From an uncultured Lachnospiraceae bacterium (GTDB lineage Bacteria > Bacillota > Clostridia > Lachnospirales > Lachnospiraceae), in NCBI GenBank assembly GCA_900549995.1, contig URQQ01000039.1:1-40219 (forward strand): 40,219 nucleotides of DNA, read 5' to 3'. Within the stretch, counting starts at the first letter, position 1. Each line of letters opens with the position of its first letter. The notes beneath the pieces were generated by a model. It worked only from the letters and a program-made list of their open reading frames with translations, was not told the DNA's origin and did not search any database. The position numbers were made by a program, and so were the translations under genes. Positions 8,210 to 16,526 of this stretch are shown piece by piece.

Positions 8210-8214
8210 TTAGT
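8207..8214. promoter_or_regulatory. Candidate operator ACTTTAGT at the ABC importer promoter
   Basis: It sits in the same place relative to the -10 as ACTTAAGT at the divergent promoter and differs by one base. A regulator bound here would block both the -10 and the start site. Confidence 0.4.
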
Positions 8215-8261
8215 CAATCAATTTTACATAACAATTCCAAAAGAATGGAGGTATGGCTGTA

Positions 8262-9776
8262 GTGGAAAAGCAAAATGAGAATATTCTCGAAATGAGAAAG
8301 ATCGATAAAATTTTCCCCGGAGTGAAAGCGCTTGATCAGGTTGATTTCTCTGTACGCCAGGGAGAAGTCCACTGTCTGATCGGAGCCAACGGAGCAGGAA
8401 AGTCTACATTAATGAAGATCTTATCCGGCGCCTACGTCGAGGACGGCGGTGAAATCTTCTTTAATGGGAAGATCATGAAACCACACGGAACACAGGCACG
8501 GAAAGAAGAAGGGATATCCATTATTTACCAGGAACTTTCTTTATTTAATGAACTGACCGTCGGAGAAAACGTATTTATCAATCATTATCCCCGGAAATCC
8601 GGAAAGATCGACTGGAAGAAAGTATATGAAGAAACCCAGAAACTGGCAGACAGCATGAACATTAAAATTGACGCGAAAGCAAAAGTATCAGACCTGAATA
8701 TCGGACAGCGCCAGCTCACTGAGATTATGAAAGCCCTCGCCTGCGAGGCAAAACTGATTGTTATGGATGAACCATCTTCCACACTTTCCAAGTCAGAATT
8801 CGAGATTTTAATCAAAGTCATTCAGGATCTGAAAGCAAAGGGGATCACGATTATCTATATCTCTCACCATCTGGAGGAATTGTTCATCGTCGGGGACCGG
8901 ATCACTGTCTTAAGAGATGGTAAATTCGTGATCTGCGAAGAAACCAGCGGACTTGACGAGACATCTCTCGTCGGATATATGACCGGAGTGGACAACGATA
9001 AAATCACACATGATGAATCTGAAATCCGGCCAATCTCTGACAAGGTTGTCCTGGAACTGAAAAATGTGAGCAATTACAAAGTATCTAATATCAATATGAA
9101 ACTTCATGAAGGAGAAGTTCTCGGCCTCTATGGGTTGGTCGGTGCCGGAAGGACCGAAGTACTTCAGTCGATCTTCGGACTGGCTCCGCTTACCGAAGGA
9201 GAAATCTTAATAAACGGGGAAAAGGTCCACATGAAGAGCACACAGGATGCGATCCGGCACCATATCGGGCTCGCACCGGAAAGCCGTAAGACCCAGGGCC
9301 TTGTACTGAAACTGCCTGTATGGGAGAACATGTCCATGGTTGCATTGTCGAATTTCAGAAAAGGCGGAAGGCTGAATTATAAATCCATTCATGAACGGTG
9401 TAATTACTATAAAGATACCCTGAAGATTAAAACCCCTACGGTAAATACCATTACAAACAATCTATCCGGCGGTAACCAGCAGAAAATAATTCTGGCCAAA
9501 TGGATGATGAAAGACTGCGATATTCTCCTGCTTGATGAGCCTACCCAGGGAATTGATGTCATGGCAAAAGAAGAAATCTATAAGCTGATCAGGGAAATGA
9601 CTCAGAACGGCAAAAGCGTCATCGTAGTATCCTCAGAACTGGAAGAACTTCTGAGAGTCTGCGACCGTATCCACGCGTTGTACGACGGACGCCAGGTCAT
9701 CGAGGTGGATAAGGCAGAATTTAATCCGGATAACATATTACATGCGTCTGTTGTCGGACGAGAGAGGGACGAATAA
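8262..9776 (+). CDS. Sugar ABC transporter ATPase, RbsA type (two nucleotide-binding domains)
   Basis: About 504 residues with tandem ATPase domains, the architecture of ribose/galactose/polyol importers. Domain 1 has Walker A GANGAGKST, signature LNIGQRQ and Walker B LIVMDEPSS. Domain 2 has a degenerate Walker A (GLVGAGRTE), a full signature LSGGNQQ and Walker B ILLLDEPTQGID, the normal asymmetry of this family. GGAGGT directly touches the ATG at 8253, so the GTG at 8262, ten bases after GGAGG, is the better start; the ATG would add three residues. The stop overlaps the permease start by one base. It energises uptake together with the following two genes. Confidence 0.93.
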   Translation: MEKQNENILEMRKIDKIFPGVKALDQVDFSVRQGEVHCLIGANGAGKSTLMKILSGAYVEDGGEIFFNGKIMKPHGTQARKEEGISIIYQELSLFNELTVGENVFINHYPRKSGKIDWKKVYEETQKLADSMNIKIDAKAKVSDLNIGQRQLTEIMKALACEAKLIVMDEPSSTLSKSEFEILIKVIQDLKAKGITIIYISHHLEELFIVGDRITVLRDGKFVICEETSGLDETSLVGYMTGVDNDKITHDESEIRPISDKVVLELKNVSNYKVSNINMKLHEGEVLGLYGLVGAGRTEVLQSIFGLAPLTEGEILINGEKVHMKSTQDAIRHHIGLAPESRKTQGLVLKLPVWENMSMVALSNFRKGGRLNYKSIHERCNYYKDTLKIKTPTVNTITNNLSGGNQQKIILAKWMMKDCDILLLDEPTQGIDVMAKEEIYKLIREMTQNGKSVIVVSSELEELLRVCDRIHALYDGRQVIEVDKAEFNPDNILHASVVGRERDE

Positions 9777-10747
9777 TGAACAAAAAAAATATGAACATGA
9801 GTTTATTTATCAAAAAGTATAATCTGATTATTTTGCTTCTTGTATTTATTATTATTTCAGCAGTGCTGTCACCAAACTTCCTGACCGCAAACAATTTTTT
9901 CAATCTTCTGCAGCAGGCTTCAATCCCGGGGATTGTGGCAATCGGAATGACACTTGTCATCCTGCTCGGCGGTATTGATCTGTCCGTCGGCTCCGTCCTC
10001 GCATTTTCCGGGATGGTCGCTTCTGTCACAGTCAGCCATTTCGGCGGCGGAGACAGCATGACAGGAATCATCCTTGGCTGTCTGATCGGTATTGTTGTCA
10101 GCGCAGTGATGGGACTGATTACCGGTATTATGACGGCAAGATTCCAGCTTCCAGATTTCATCGCGTCCCTTGCCATGATGGAGATCGCAAGAGGAGCCGC
10201 ACTTCTTACAACAAGCGGAAATCCTGTCTTTGGCCTGGATGGGGCGTTCCACGTATTAGGCGGAGGATTCGTGTTTGACAAGGTGGCAATCAGCGGTATT
10301 TTCTGGATCATTTTGACCGTAATCTTTGGCCTGATACTAAAATACACTGTCTTCGGAAGAAGCCTGTTCGCCATCGGCGGCAACAAAGAAGCTGCGATGC
10401 TCTCAGGCATCAAAACAAAACACAATTATACAATTACATATGTATTATGCGGTGTATTGGCAGGTTTTGCCGGTATACTGACTGCTTCATGGATGTCCAC
10501 AGGACAGCCGACAGCAGGAGATGGATATGAACTGGATGCCATCGCTGCCAGTGTCATCGGCGGCGCAAGCTTAAGCGGAGGCGCAGGTTCTATCTGGGGA
10601 ACATTCGGTGGTGTATTCCTTCTGCAGATTTTGACGAATATCTTCAATCTGGTAGGTTTGCCTTCTTACTATCAGCGGATCGCAAAAGGAGTCATTATAG
10701 TTCTGGCACTGTTATTAAACAAGTTTGTATCCAAGGAGAAAAAATAA
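9776..10747 (+). CDS. Sugar ABC transporter permease, RbsC type
   Basis: A 323-residue membrane protein of the BPD_transp_2 (RbsC/XylH) family with about ten helices. GIDLSVGSVLAFSG near residue 65 and GGASLSGGAGSIWGT near residue 265 are typical of ribose-family permeases. The ATG overlaps the stop of the ATPase gene (TAATG), so translation is coupled. Two copies should form the channel for the substrate delivered by the downstream binding lipoprotein. Substrate class: pentose, hexose or small polyol; the neighbouring polyol dehydrogenase suggests a polyol. Confidence 0.93.
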   Translation: MNKKNMNMSLFIKKYNLIILLLVFIIISAVLSPNFLTANNFFNLLQQASIPGIVAIGMTLVILLGGIDLSVGSVLAFSGMVASVTVSHFGGGDSMTGIILGCLIGIVVSAVMGLITGIMTARFQLPDFIASLAMMEIARGAALLTTSGNPVFGLDGAFHVLGGGFVFDKVAISGIFWIILTVIFGLILKYTVFGRSLFAIGGNKEAAMLSGIKTKHNYTITYVLCGVLAGFAGILTASWMSTGQPTAGDGYELDAIAASVIGGASLSGGAGSIWGTFGGVFLLQILTNIFNLVGLPSYYQRIAKGVIIVLALLLNKFVSKEKK

Positions 10748-10796
10748 CTCCGGATACATGCCAAACACAAATTCTTATTTCATGGGAGGAAACATT

Positions 10797-11795
10797 ATGA
10801 AGTTCAAAAAAGCAACCACAATTCTTTTAGCAGCAGCAATGACACTTGGGCTGGCAGCCTGCGGAGGCAGCAAGTCAGCAGATACAAAGAAAGAGGAGAA
10901 AAAAGCATCCTCTGATTCTTTTACCATTGGTTTCTCCAATTGTTCTCAGGACACGCCTTTCTTTGCAAACATGACTCCTATCATCGAAGACTATGCAAAA
11001 GAGAAAGGAATTAAAGTAATCTCTCTGAACGCTGACAACGATGTTTCAAAACAAAATAAAGATATTCAGGATCTGATCTCAAGAGGAATTGATATTCTGA
11101 TCACCAACCCGGTGAATGAAGACGGGCCATCTGCCGGAATCGAAGCCTGTAACAAAGCAGATATTCCAGTCATCACTGTAGATAAAAATGTGAAAACAGG
11201 CAATACCGCCTGGGTAGGACGTGACAATAAAGAAATGGGCCGTCTCGTCGGCGAGAAATTAATCGAGATGCTCGGAGGCGCAGACAAAGCCAAAGGAACC
11301 ATTCTCGAAATCCAGGGAACTGCCGGTTCTACAACAATGATGAACCGCCGCGACGGTTTCCACGAAGCAGTGGAAAAAGTACCGGGGCTTAAAATTGTCC
11401 AGTCTTCTTACTGTGACTATGACCGTTCCAAAGCGATCCCTGCAACACAGGATCTTCTTCAGGCAAACAAAGACGTCGTAGCTATTTTCGGCCACAATGA
11501 CGATATGGCAATCGGTGCAGCCCAGGTATGTAAGGAACAGGGATTAAGTGACGTTCTTGTATGCGGCGTTGATGGACTGATGGAAGCAGTTTTGAAAATC
11601 CAGGATGGACAGTATGCATGTACAGCTTCCAATGACCCTGTCCTTCTCGGCCAGACCGCAGTTGACACAGCAATAAAAATCATGAATAAAGAAAAAGTAG
11701 ACGAATTCGTAGACGCAGGAACCGTAGTCATCGATTCCTCCAACGTGGCAGAATACGCTAACAAAGACCTTGATTTCGCAACTATGGTAAAATAA
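10797..11795 (+). CDS. Sugar ABC transporter substrate-binding lipoprotein, RbsB type
   Basis: A 332-residue lipoprotein. A signal peptide (KKATTILLAAAMTLGL) ends in the lipobox LAAC with Cys22, followed by a lysine/serine-rich linker. It then has a periplasmic-binding-protein type I fold: IGFSNCSQDTPFFANM at the start of the mature domain, GIDILITNPV, and FGHNDDMAIGA, the aspartate-rich ligand cleft seen in RbsB-family proteins. The start at 10797 has GGGAGG seven bases upstream; in-frame ATGs farther upstream overlap the permease gene and lack a signal peptide. It captures the substrate outside the membrane for the two preceding genes. A strong terminator ends the operon. Confidence 0.93.
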   Translation: MKFKKATTILLAAAMTLGLAACGGSKSADTKKEEKKASSDSFTIGFSNCSQDTPFFANMTPIIEDYAKEKGIKVISLNADNDVSKQNKDIQDLISRGIDILITNPVNEDGPSAGIEACNKADIPVITVDKNVKTGNTAWVGRDNKEMGRLVGEKLIEMLGGADKAKGTILEIQGTAGSTTMMNRRDGFHEAVEKVPGLKIVQSSYCDYDRSKAIPATQDLLQANKDVVAIFGHNDDMAIGAAQVCKEQGLSDVLVCGVDGLMEAVLKIQDGQYACTASNDPVLLGQTAVDTAIKIMNKEKVDEFVDAGTVVIDSSNVAEYANKDLDFATMVK

Positions 11796-11838
11796 AAAAT
11801 CATGACAGGAATGGTAAGAAGGCATCTGCCATTTCATA

Positions 11839-11866
11839 CGGGAGGACTTACGTCCTCCCGCTTTTT
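11839..11866 (+). terminator. Terminator of the ABC importer operon
   Basis: A perfect 9-base stem CGGGAGGAC/GTCCTCCCG with a TTAC loop, then CTTTTT. It lacks a T-run on the minus strand, so it serves the importer operon only. Confidence 0.9.
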
Positions 11867-11874
11867 GGCTTATT

Positions 11875-13926
11875 TTATTCTTTTATCCTGAACTTTCCGA
11901 GCAGCTCTTTTAATACCATCGCCTGGGCTGACAGCTCTTCACTGGCCGCAGCACTTTCTTCTGCTGTCGCCGAATTCACCTGCACCACATTGGAAATCTG
12001 CTTAATCCCGCTGTTTACCTGCTCTGCAGACTGCGCCTGCTCACCGGATGCACGGGAGATTTCATTGACCATCGCTGTCACATCCGTGACATTTTTCACG
12101 ACATGCTGCAGTGACTGCGCCGTCTCATCTGCGATTTTCACTCCGTTTTCAACAGCTCTCAGGGAATTTGCGATCAGCGCTGATGTATTCTTTGATGCAG
12201 CTGAACTTTTAGATGCCAGATTTCTTACTTCGTCAGCAACAACAGAAAATCCTCTTCCGGCATCTCCTGCACGCGCCGCTTCCACCGAAGCATTCAGCGA
12301 CAGAATGTTTGTCTGGAACGCAATGTCTTCAATTACCTTGATTATTTTCTCGATTTCACGGGAAGAATCTCTGATCTCAGTCATTGCCTTTACCAGTTCC
12401 TGCATCCTCTGGTTACTCTTCTCCACTTCATCCCCTGCCGATACTGCCCTCTGATTTACTTCGACTGCATTTCTGGCATTGATCTTTATCTGGTCAGAAA
12501 TATCTCCGATACTGGAGGCCAGCTCTTCCACCGTCCCAGCCTGCTCTGAGGCTCCCTGGGCAAGCGCCTGCGCACCTGCCGAGACCTGTTCTGAGCCGCT
12601 TGAAACCTGTTCCGCAGATATTCTGATCTGTCCAAGCGTAAAGTTTAAAGATTCAATAATCTGCATCAAAGCATGCCGGATCGGCTGGAAATCACCGACA
12701 TACTCTCCCTCTACACTAAGCTCCAGATTTCCTGCTGATATTTCCCCCAGAATGCGGGAGAGATCTCCAATCATCACTTTCAGCGTCTGTACAGATATTC
12801 TGGCACTGTCAGCCATACGCCCGATTTCATCATCCCCGTACACCGGAATCTCTACCGTTAAGTTCCCTCCTGCAAATGCCTCCATGCTGCCGCTGACCTC
12901 TGTCAGGGGCCTCATCACTTTCCTGACAATCGCTATAATCACAACAACCAAAATGATAAGTATAAGCGCTGCCAGCACTGCCATTAACATCACCAGATGA
13001 TTCCGCGTGGCATTGACCTCCGATACCGGCAATGTTGCAATCGCCAGCCATCCTGTCGTTTCACTCTTTGTAAATATAGAGGTATAGTCAATTCCGCCGT
13101 ACTCAAAATCCACAACACCTGTATAGTCATCATGGACCTTCTTTTTGTAATCATCCGATATCTCAAGTTCTGCCACATTTTTCCCCAGCGCAGTCGGATC
13201 ATCACTGTAGATATAGCAGTCATCATTGGCAATCAGTTCCATATATCCCTGCTGCCCTACTTTTATCTCAGCAAGCCGTTTTGTCATATCATCTGAATAG
13301 ACATCAAATCCCATAAAACCTGCAATTTCTGTACCATCACGTGAAAACACAGGCGATACCGCAGATACCACCTCTTCTCCGCTGATCGGATCCTGATACG
13401 GTTCCGAAACGACCGCCTTTTTCTCTTCCTGAACCATCTGATACCATTGTGCATCCGCAAGCCCTGCCTCAACAACTTCCCCGTTCGCCAGAAGATAGCA
13501 GTCCGTCTTTGCATCCGCAGCCCAGGCCTGTATCACATGTTCCTCTTTCATCTCTTCCAGCGCACCGGATAATTCCAGAAGAACATTCTGCTTACTTTCA
13601 TATGCATCAATATCCTCCCGTGTGTTCACAGACGCAAAGTAGTCCTGAAGATCCCCGCTTTTCTGGAACATCCCCGCAACCTTCACTTTGTTACCGAAAA
13701 AATCATCCACCATGGCTACCGCATAATCCGCCTGCGTCTGCAGCAATTTGTCATTCAATGCAGAAATACTCTGCGTTGCTATGATACCAGATACAATCAT
13801 CAATATCACAAATGACGGTATCAATACCGCAAGGAGACTTCGTATAATCCTGTGCGACACAGATTTCCTTCTTCGATTCCAGTTCCTCTTTTTGGCTCCC
13901 TTTGGCTCCTTCGACAATTCCTGCAT
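11875..13926 (-). CDS. Methyl-accepting chemotaxis protein with dCache sensor
   Basis: A 683-residue chemoreceptor. TM1 is at about 29-51, an extracellular double-Cache domain at about 55-305, TM2 at about 310-334, HAMP at 335-390, and a cytoplasmic coiled coil with the hairpin tip (FQTNILSLNASVEAARAG, then GRGFSVVADEVRNLA). It signals to CheA/CheW. In the Cache domain the WY (161-162), a later Tyr (177) and the Asp of FMGFDVY are seen, but the Arg two before WY that binds amino-acid carboxylates is Ala. The start at 13926 is preceded by GGGGG; the ATG at 13950 is not. The gene stands alone between two sugar-related modules, so its ligand may be a local nutrient; this is a guess. Confidence 0.93.
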   Translation of the reverse strand: MQELSKEPKGAKKRNWNRRRKSVSHRIIRSLLAVLIPSFVILMIVSGIIATQSISALNDKLLQTQADYAVAMVDDFFGNKVKVAGMFQKSGDLQDYFASVNTREDIDAYESKQNVLLELSGALEEMKEEHVIQAWAADAKTDCYLLANGEVVEAGLADAQWYQMVQEEKKAVVSEPYQDPISGEEVVSAVSPVFSRDGTEIAGFMGFDVYSDDMTKRLAEIKVGQQGYMELIANDDCYIYSDDPTALGKNVAELEISDDYKKKVHDDYTGVVDFEYGGIDYTSIFTKSETTGWLAIATLPVSEVNATRNHLVMLMAVLAALILIILVVVIIAIVRKVMRPLTEVSGSMEAFAGGNLTVEIPVYGDDEIGRMADSARISVQTLKVMIGDLSRILGEISAGNLELSVEGEYVGDFQPIRHALMQIIESLNFTLGQIRISAEQVSSGSEQVSAGAQALAQGASEQAGTVEELASSIGDISDQIKINARNAVEVNQRAVSAGDEVEKSNQRMQELVKAMTEIRDSSREIEKIIKVIEDIAFQTNILSLNASVEAARAGDAGRGFSVVADEVRNLASKSSAASKNTSALIANSLRAVENGVKIADETAQSLQHVVKNVTDVTAMVNEISRASGEQAQSAEQVNSGIKQISNVVQVNSATAEESAAASEELSAQAMVLKELLGKFRIKE

Positions 13927-13965
13927 AATTTTCCCCCATCTCAACGGCATTTTAACATATTATTT

Positions 13966-13994
13966 ATTATAATATGTTTCCTGCCGTCAGACAA
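13966..13994 (-). promoter_or_regulatory. Predicted sigma-A promoter of the chemoreceptor gene
   Basis: On the minus strand TTGTCT (13994-13989), a 17-base spacer and a perfect TATAAT (13971-13966). No sigma-28 (flagellar) pattern is seen. Confidence 0.65.
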
Positions 13995-14019
13995 GCAAAG
14001 CCTGAAAATATAACGCATT

Positions 14020-16458
14020 TTATCTGATGTCATAGACGCTTCTTACTTTCAATCCCGTCGTATCTCCTCTCAATACTTTCACTCTTTTCTCCCCCGCGTT
14101 CATGTCAAAATAATTATCTGAAAGGACAATATCTTCTGCTTCATTTAAGATCTCCACACTCTTGGCGTAGCTCTCCGAACGGACAATTATTTCATCCCCC
14201 AGTACTGCGGCCGAAAGTTTCGGATCTTCATATTGGAAATATTTTGGATAAGAAAACAGTACCGTGCCTTCAGAAACAATCTCTTCGTCCCGGATCATCT
14301 GGAAACTCACATACTCCTTGCGGATCCGTAATTCAGGAAGTTCTTTTTTCTCAAGCCATACCGCAGACAATGGAGGAATCTGAACCGTCTGTGTCTCCTC
14401 ATGCAGGATCCGGGCTTTTGCGTCCCTTACCTGCCAGCTGATTTTCACTTCTGCCTCTTCCCGGGTCTCATTTGCCGCATTCAGACGGATGGATTTCTCA
14501 AATTCAAAATGTTCCCGGTTCATATCTGCTTCCTGTGTCATCATTCCCTCTTCCTGGCAGCTGACAAGCAGAGGCGCAAAAAATCTCTTGGCATAATAAT
14601 GCAGCGCTTTCCATCTTCCCGTGTAATCAATGGACGACCATGATATGACCGGCCAGCAGTCATTTAACTGCCAGTAAACCGCCCCCATGCATCTCCCTCT
14701 GTTTCTCCGGAAATGTTCGACGCCGTACCGGATGGCTTCTCCCTGAAGCAGCTGGGAGGCATAGAGAAAGGTGTTAAAATCCGAAGGATACAGAAATGTC
14801 TGCTGCAGATAATTCATAATCTTTCCATTGGCTCCGTAATTCCGCTGATGTTTCTCCATAATATAGGAAAACGGATTCCAGTCTTTCTCATCATCTGTGA
14901 ACGTCTCAATTGTCTTTTGACACGGAAACGACTGAAATCCAAATTCCGACGCATAACGGAAGTAATATTTCCGGTATTCCGAGAATGGTTTGTTTCCATG
15001 CCAGACTTCCCAGTAATGCACATCGCCGCGGTCAGGATCATTGGGATTGTCAAAGGAACCTCCGGAGGACGGGCTGGCCGGCCAGTAAAATGTCTGCGGA
15101 TCATATTCCTTCAATACCTGCGGGATCAGATCCTCATACATCAGAATGTAATCCCTCACTTCTGTATGCTTTGTCACCCAATGGTGTCCCTCACTCACAA
15201 ACTGCTCCATCTCGTTGTTACCGCACCATAATCCAAGACTTGCATGATGCCTTATACGTTTCACATTATCAATGAACTCCTGCCGGATATTCTCTTTAAA
15301 TTCAGGTGTCAATTCATAGACTGCACAGGCGAACATAAAATCCTGCCAGACAATCAGTCCCAGTTCGTCACACAGGTCAAAAAACCAGTCTTCCGGGTAG
15401 TAACCGCCTCCCCAGACACGTATCGTATTAAAATTCGCATCCCTGCTGTCCGTAAGAAGCTTCCTTGTCTTTTCTTCTGACGTTCTTCCGATCAGATGGT
15501 CCTCCGGGATATAATCAGCACCCATGGCAAAAATTTTTACGCCGTTCACTTCATGGGCAAAGCATTCTCCCCACGCATCCTTCTCCCTCCGGACCGTCAT
15601 CGTACGAAGTCCGATTCTGTTCTCCCAGAGATCCTCCATCTGCTCCTGACAATATAAAATGACCTTTACATGATAGAGATTCTGCTCTCCGTATCCATTC
15701 GGCCACCAGAGCATCGGTTCCTCAATCCAGATGGACTCAGGGGAATCTTCATATCTTCTTGTTTCTCCTTTCGGATCGGTAATCACCACTTCGTATCTTC
15801 TCTCCCCGTTTTTTTCCTCCATTTCTGTCTCAACCTGAAACTGAAGCTTTACCTTTGTCTCTTCATGTATCTGCCGGATATACACACTTTCGATGCGTCC
15901 CTTTTCTATCCCCGTAAGCGTTACCTTCCGGAAAATTCCGGCATCGGGAAGATGTGCTCCCCAGTCCCAGCCAAACATGCAGTGGGCTTTCCGGATATGG
16001 ACGAATCCATCCAGCGCATCTTCCGACCCAAGTGTCCGGCACTTCTGATACTCCTCTCTGATGTACCGGTTCGGCGAATGCAGAAGGACACGGAGTGTAT
16101 TCTCCCCTTCCCTGAGAAGGTCCGTCACATCATATTCCCAGACTCTGTGCATGTTAAACGCGCTCCCCGCCGGCCTTTCATTTACATAAATATCCGCAAT
16201 CGTGTCAATCCCGTCGAAATGCAGAAGCTTCTTTTTGCACGCACTGACTTCTTTTTCCAGATAAAATGATGCCTCATATTCATAATCATATTCCATCAGC
16301 TCAAGCGCCTTTTCTTCATTATCTTTAAAGAATGGATCTTCCATCTGCCCATTCCTTAAGAGGTCCGTATAGACAGTCCCCGGAACAGATGCCTGCTGCC
16401 ACATAGCCTCTCCCGCTTTTCTCATCTTCCATCTACCGCATAAATTCTGCTGTATCAT
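14020..16458 (-). CDS. GH2 beta-mannosidase
   Basis: An 812-residue glycoside hydrolase family 2 enzyme, close to the usual beta-mannosidase length. The sugar-binding domain (VPGTVYTDLLRNG, then MFGWDWGAHLPDAGI) and a TIM barrel are present. The acid/base Glu416 lies in WCGNNEMEQ and the nucleophile Glu505 in SEFGFQSFP. The lack of a signal peptide places it in the cytoplasm, where it would release mannose from the non-reducing end of beta-mannosides such as Man-beta-1,4-GlcNAc. The ATG at 16458 is preceded by AAGGAG at 10 bases; the frame extends upstream through the terminator hairpin and is not used. It is last in the lplB-lplC-binding-protein operon. Confidence 0.92.
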   Translation of the reverse strand: MIQQNLCGRWKMRKAGEAMWQQASVPGTVYTDLLRNGQMEDPFFKDNEEKALELMEYDYEYEASFYLEKEVSACKKKLLHFDGIDTIADIYVNERPAGSAFNMHRVWEYDVTDLLREGENTLRVLLHSPNRYIREEYQKCRTLGSEDALDGFVHIRKAHCMFGWDWGAHLPDAGIFRKVTLTGIEKGRIESVYIRQIHEETKVKLQFQVETEMEEKNGERRYEVVITDPKGETRRYEDSPESIWIEEPMLWWPNGYGEQNLYHVKVILYCQEQMEDLWENRIGLRTMTVRREKDAWGECFAHEVNGVKIFAMGADYIPEDHLIGRTSEEKTRKLLTDSRDANFNTIRVWGGGYYPEDWFFDLCDELGLIVWQDFMFACAVYELTPEFKENIRQEFIDNVKRIRHHASLGLWCGNNEMEQFVSEGHHWVTKHTEVRDYILMYEDLIPQVLKEYDPQTFYWPASPSSGGSFDNPNDPDRGDVHYWEVWHGNKPFSEYRKYYFRYASEFGFQSFPCQKTIETFTDDEKDWNPFSYIMEKHQRNYGANGKIMNYLQQTFLYPSDFNTFLYASQLLQGEAIRYGVEHFRRNRGRCMGAVYWQLNDCWPVISWSSIDYTGRWKALHYYAKRFFAPLLVSCQEEGMMTQEADMNREHFEFEKSIRLNAANETREEAEVKISWQVRDAKARILHEETQTVQIPPLSAVWLEKKELPELRIRKEYVSFQMIRDEEIVSEGTVLFSYPKYFQYEDPKLSAAVLGDEIIVRSESYAKSVEILNEAEDIVLSDNYFDMNAGEKRVKVLRGDTTGLKVRSVYDIR

Positions 16459-16486
16459 CAATTTTCTTCTCCTTACTTCACTTCTT

Positions 16487-16514
16487 AAAAAGGGCATCCC
16501 CATAAGAGATGCCC
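16487..16514 (-). terminator. Intercistronic terminator/attenuator before the beta-mannosidase
   Basis: On the minus strand GGGCATC pairs with GATGCCC (arms 16508-16514 and 16492-16498) and is followed by TTTTT. It lies between the binding-protein stop and the beta-mannosidase start, so it probably lowers expression of the enzyme relative to the transporter. Confidence 0.75.
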
Positions 16515-16526
16515 CCTGTCTCACTG

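Larger units (their letters stand above)
7702..8261. other. AT-rich divergent intergenic region (560 bases)
   Basis: No gene is supported here. It holds the two outward-facing promoters of the dehydrogenase-dhaK-dhaL operon and the ABC importer operon, plus about 350 bases of very AT-rich sequence between them. That stretch includes a perfect 15-base palindrome (ACATATT, A, AATATGT) at 7916-7930. The 9-mer GATATATAC occurs twice, at 8128-8136 and 8200-8208, exactly 72 bases apart. Confidence 0.7.

Noticed and set aside
7702..8261. Catabolite-response (cre) element in the divergent region
   Set aside because: No stretch fits the TGAAANCG-type palindrome; only AT-rich dyads are present.
9721..10425. 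Minus-strand frame of 234 codons opposite the RbsC-type permease
   Set aside because: It lies wholly opposite the permease and the end of the ATPase, with low-complexity translation and no start signal.
11839..11866. Bidirectional terminator also serving the chemoreceptor gene
   Set aside because: On the minus strand the stem is followed by TATGAAATGG with no T-run, so it only fits the plus-strand operon.
14713..16269. Several plus-strand frames of 80-200 codons opposite the beta-mannosidase
   Set aside because: All lie antisense to the GH2 gene whose active-site motifs are intact; none has a ribosome site or recognisable domain.
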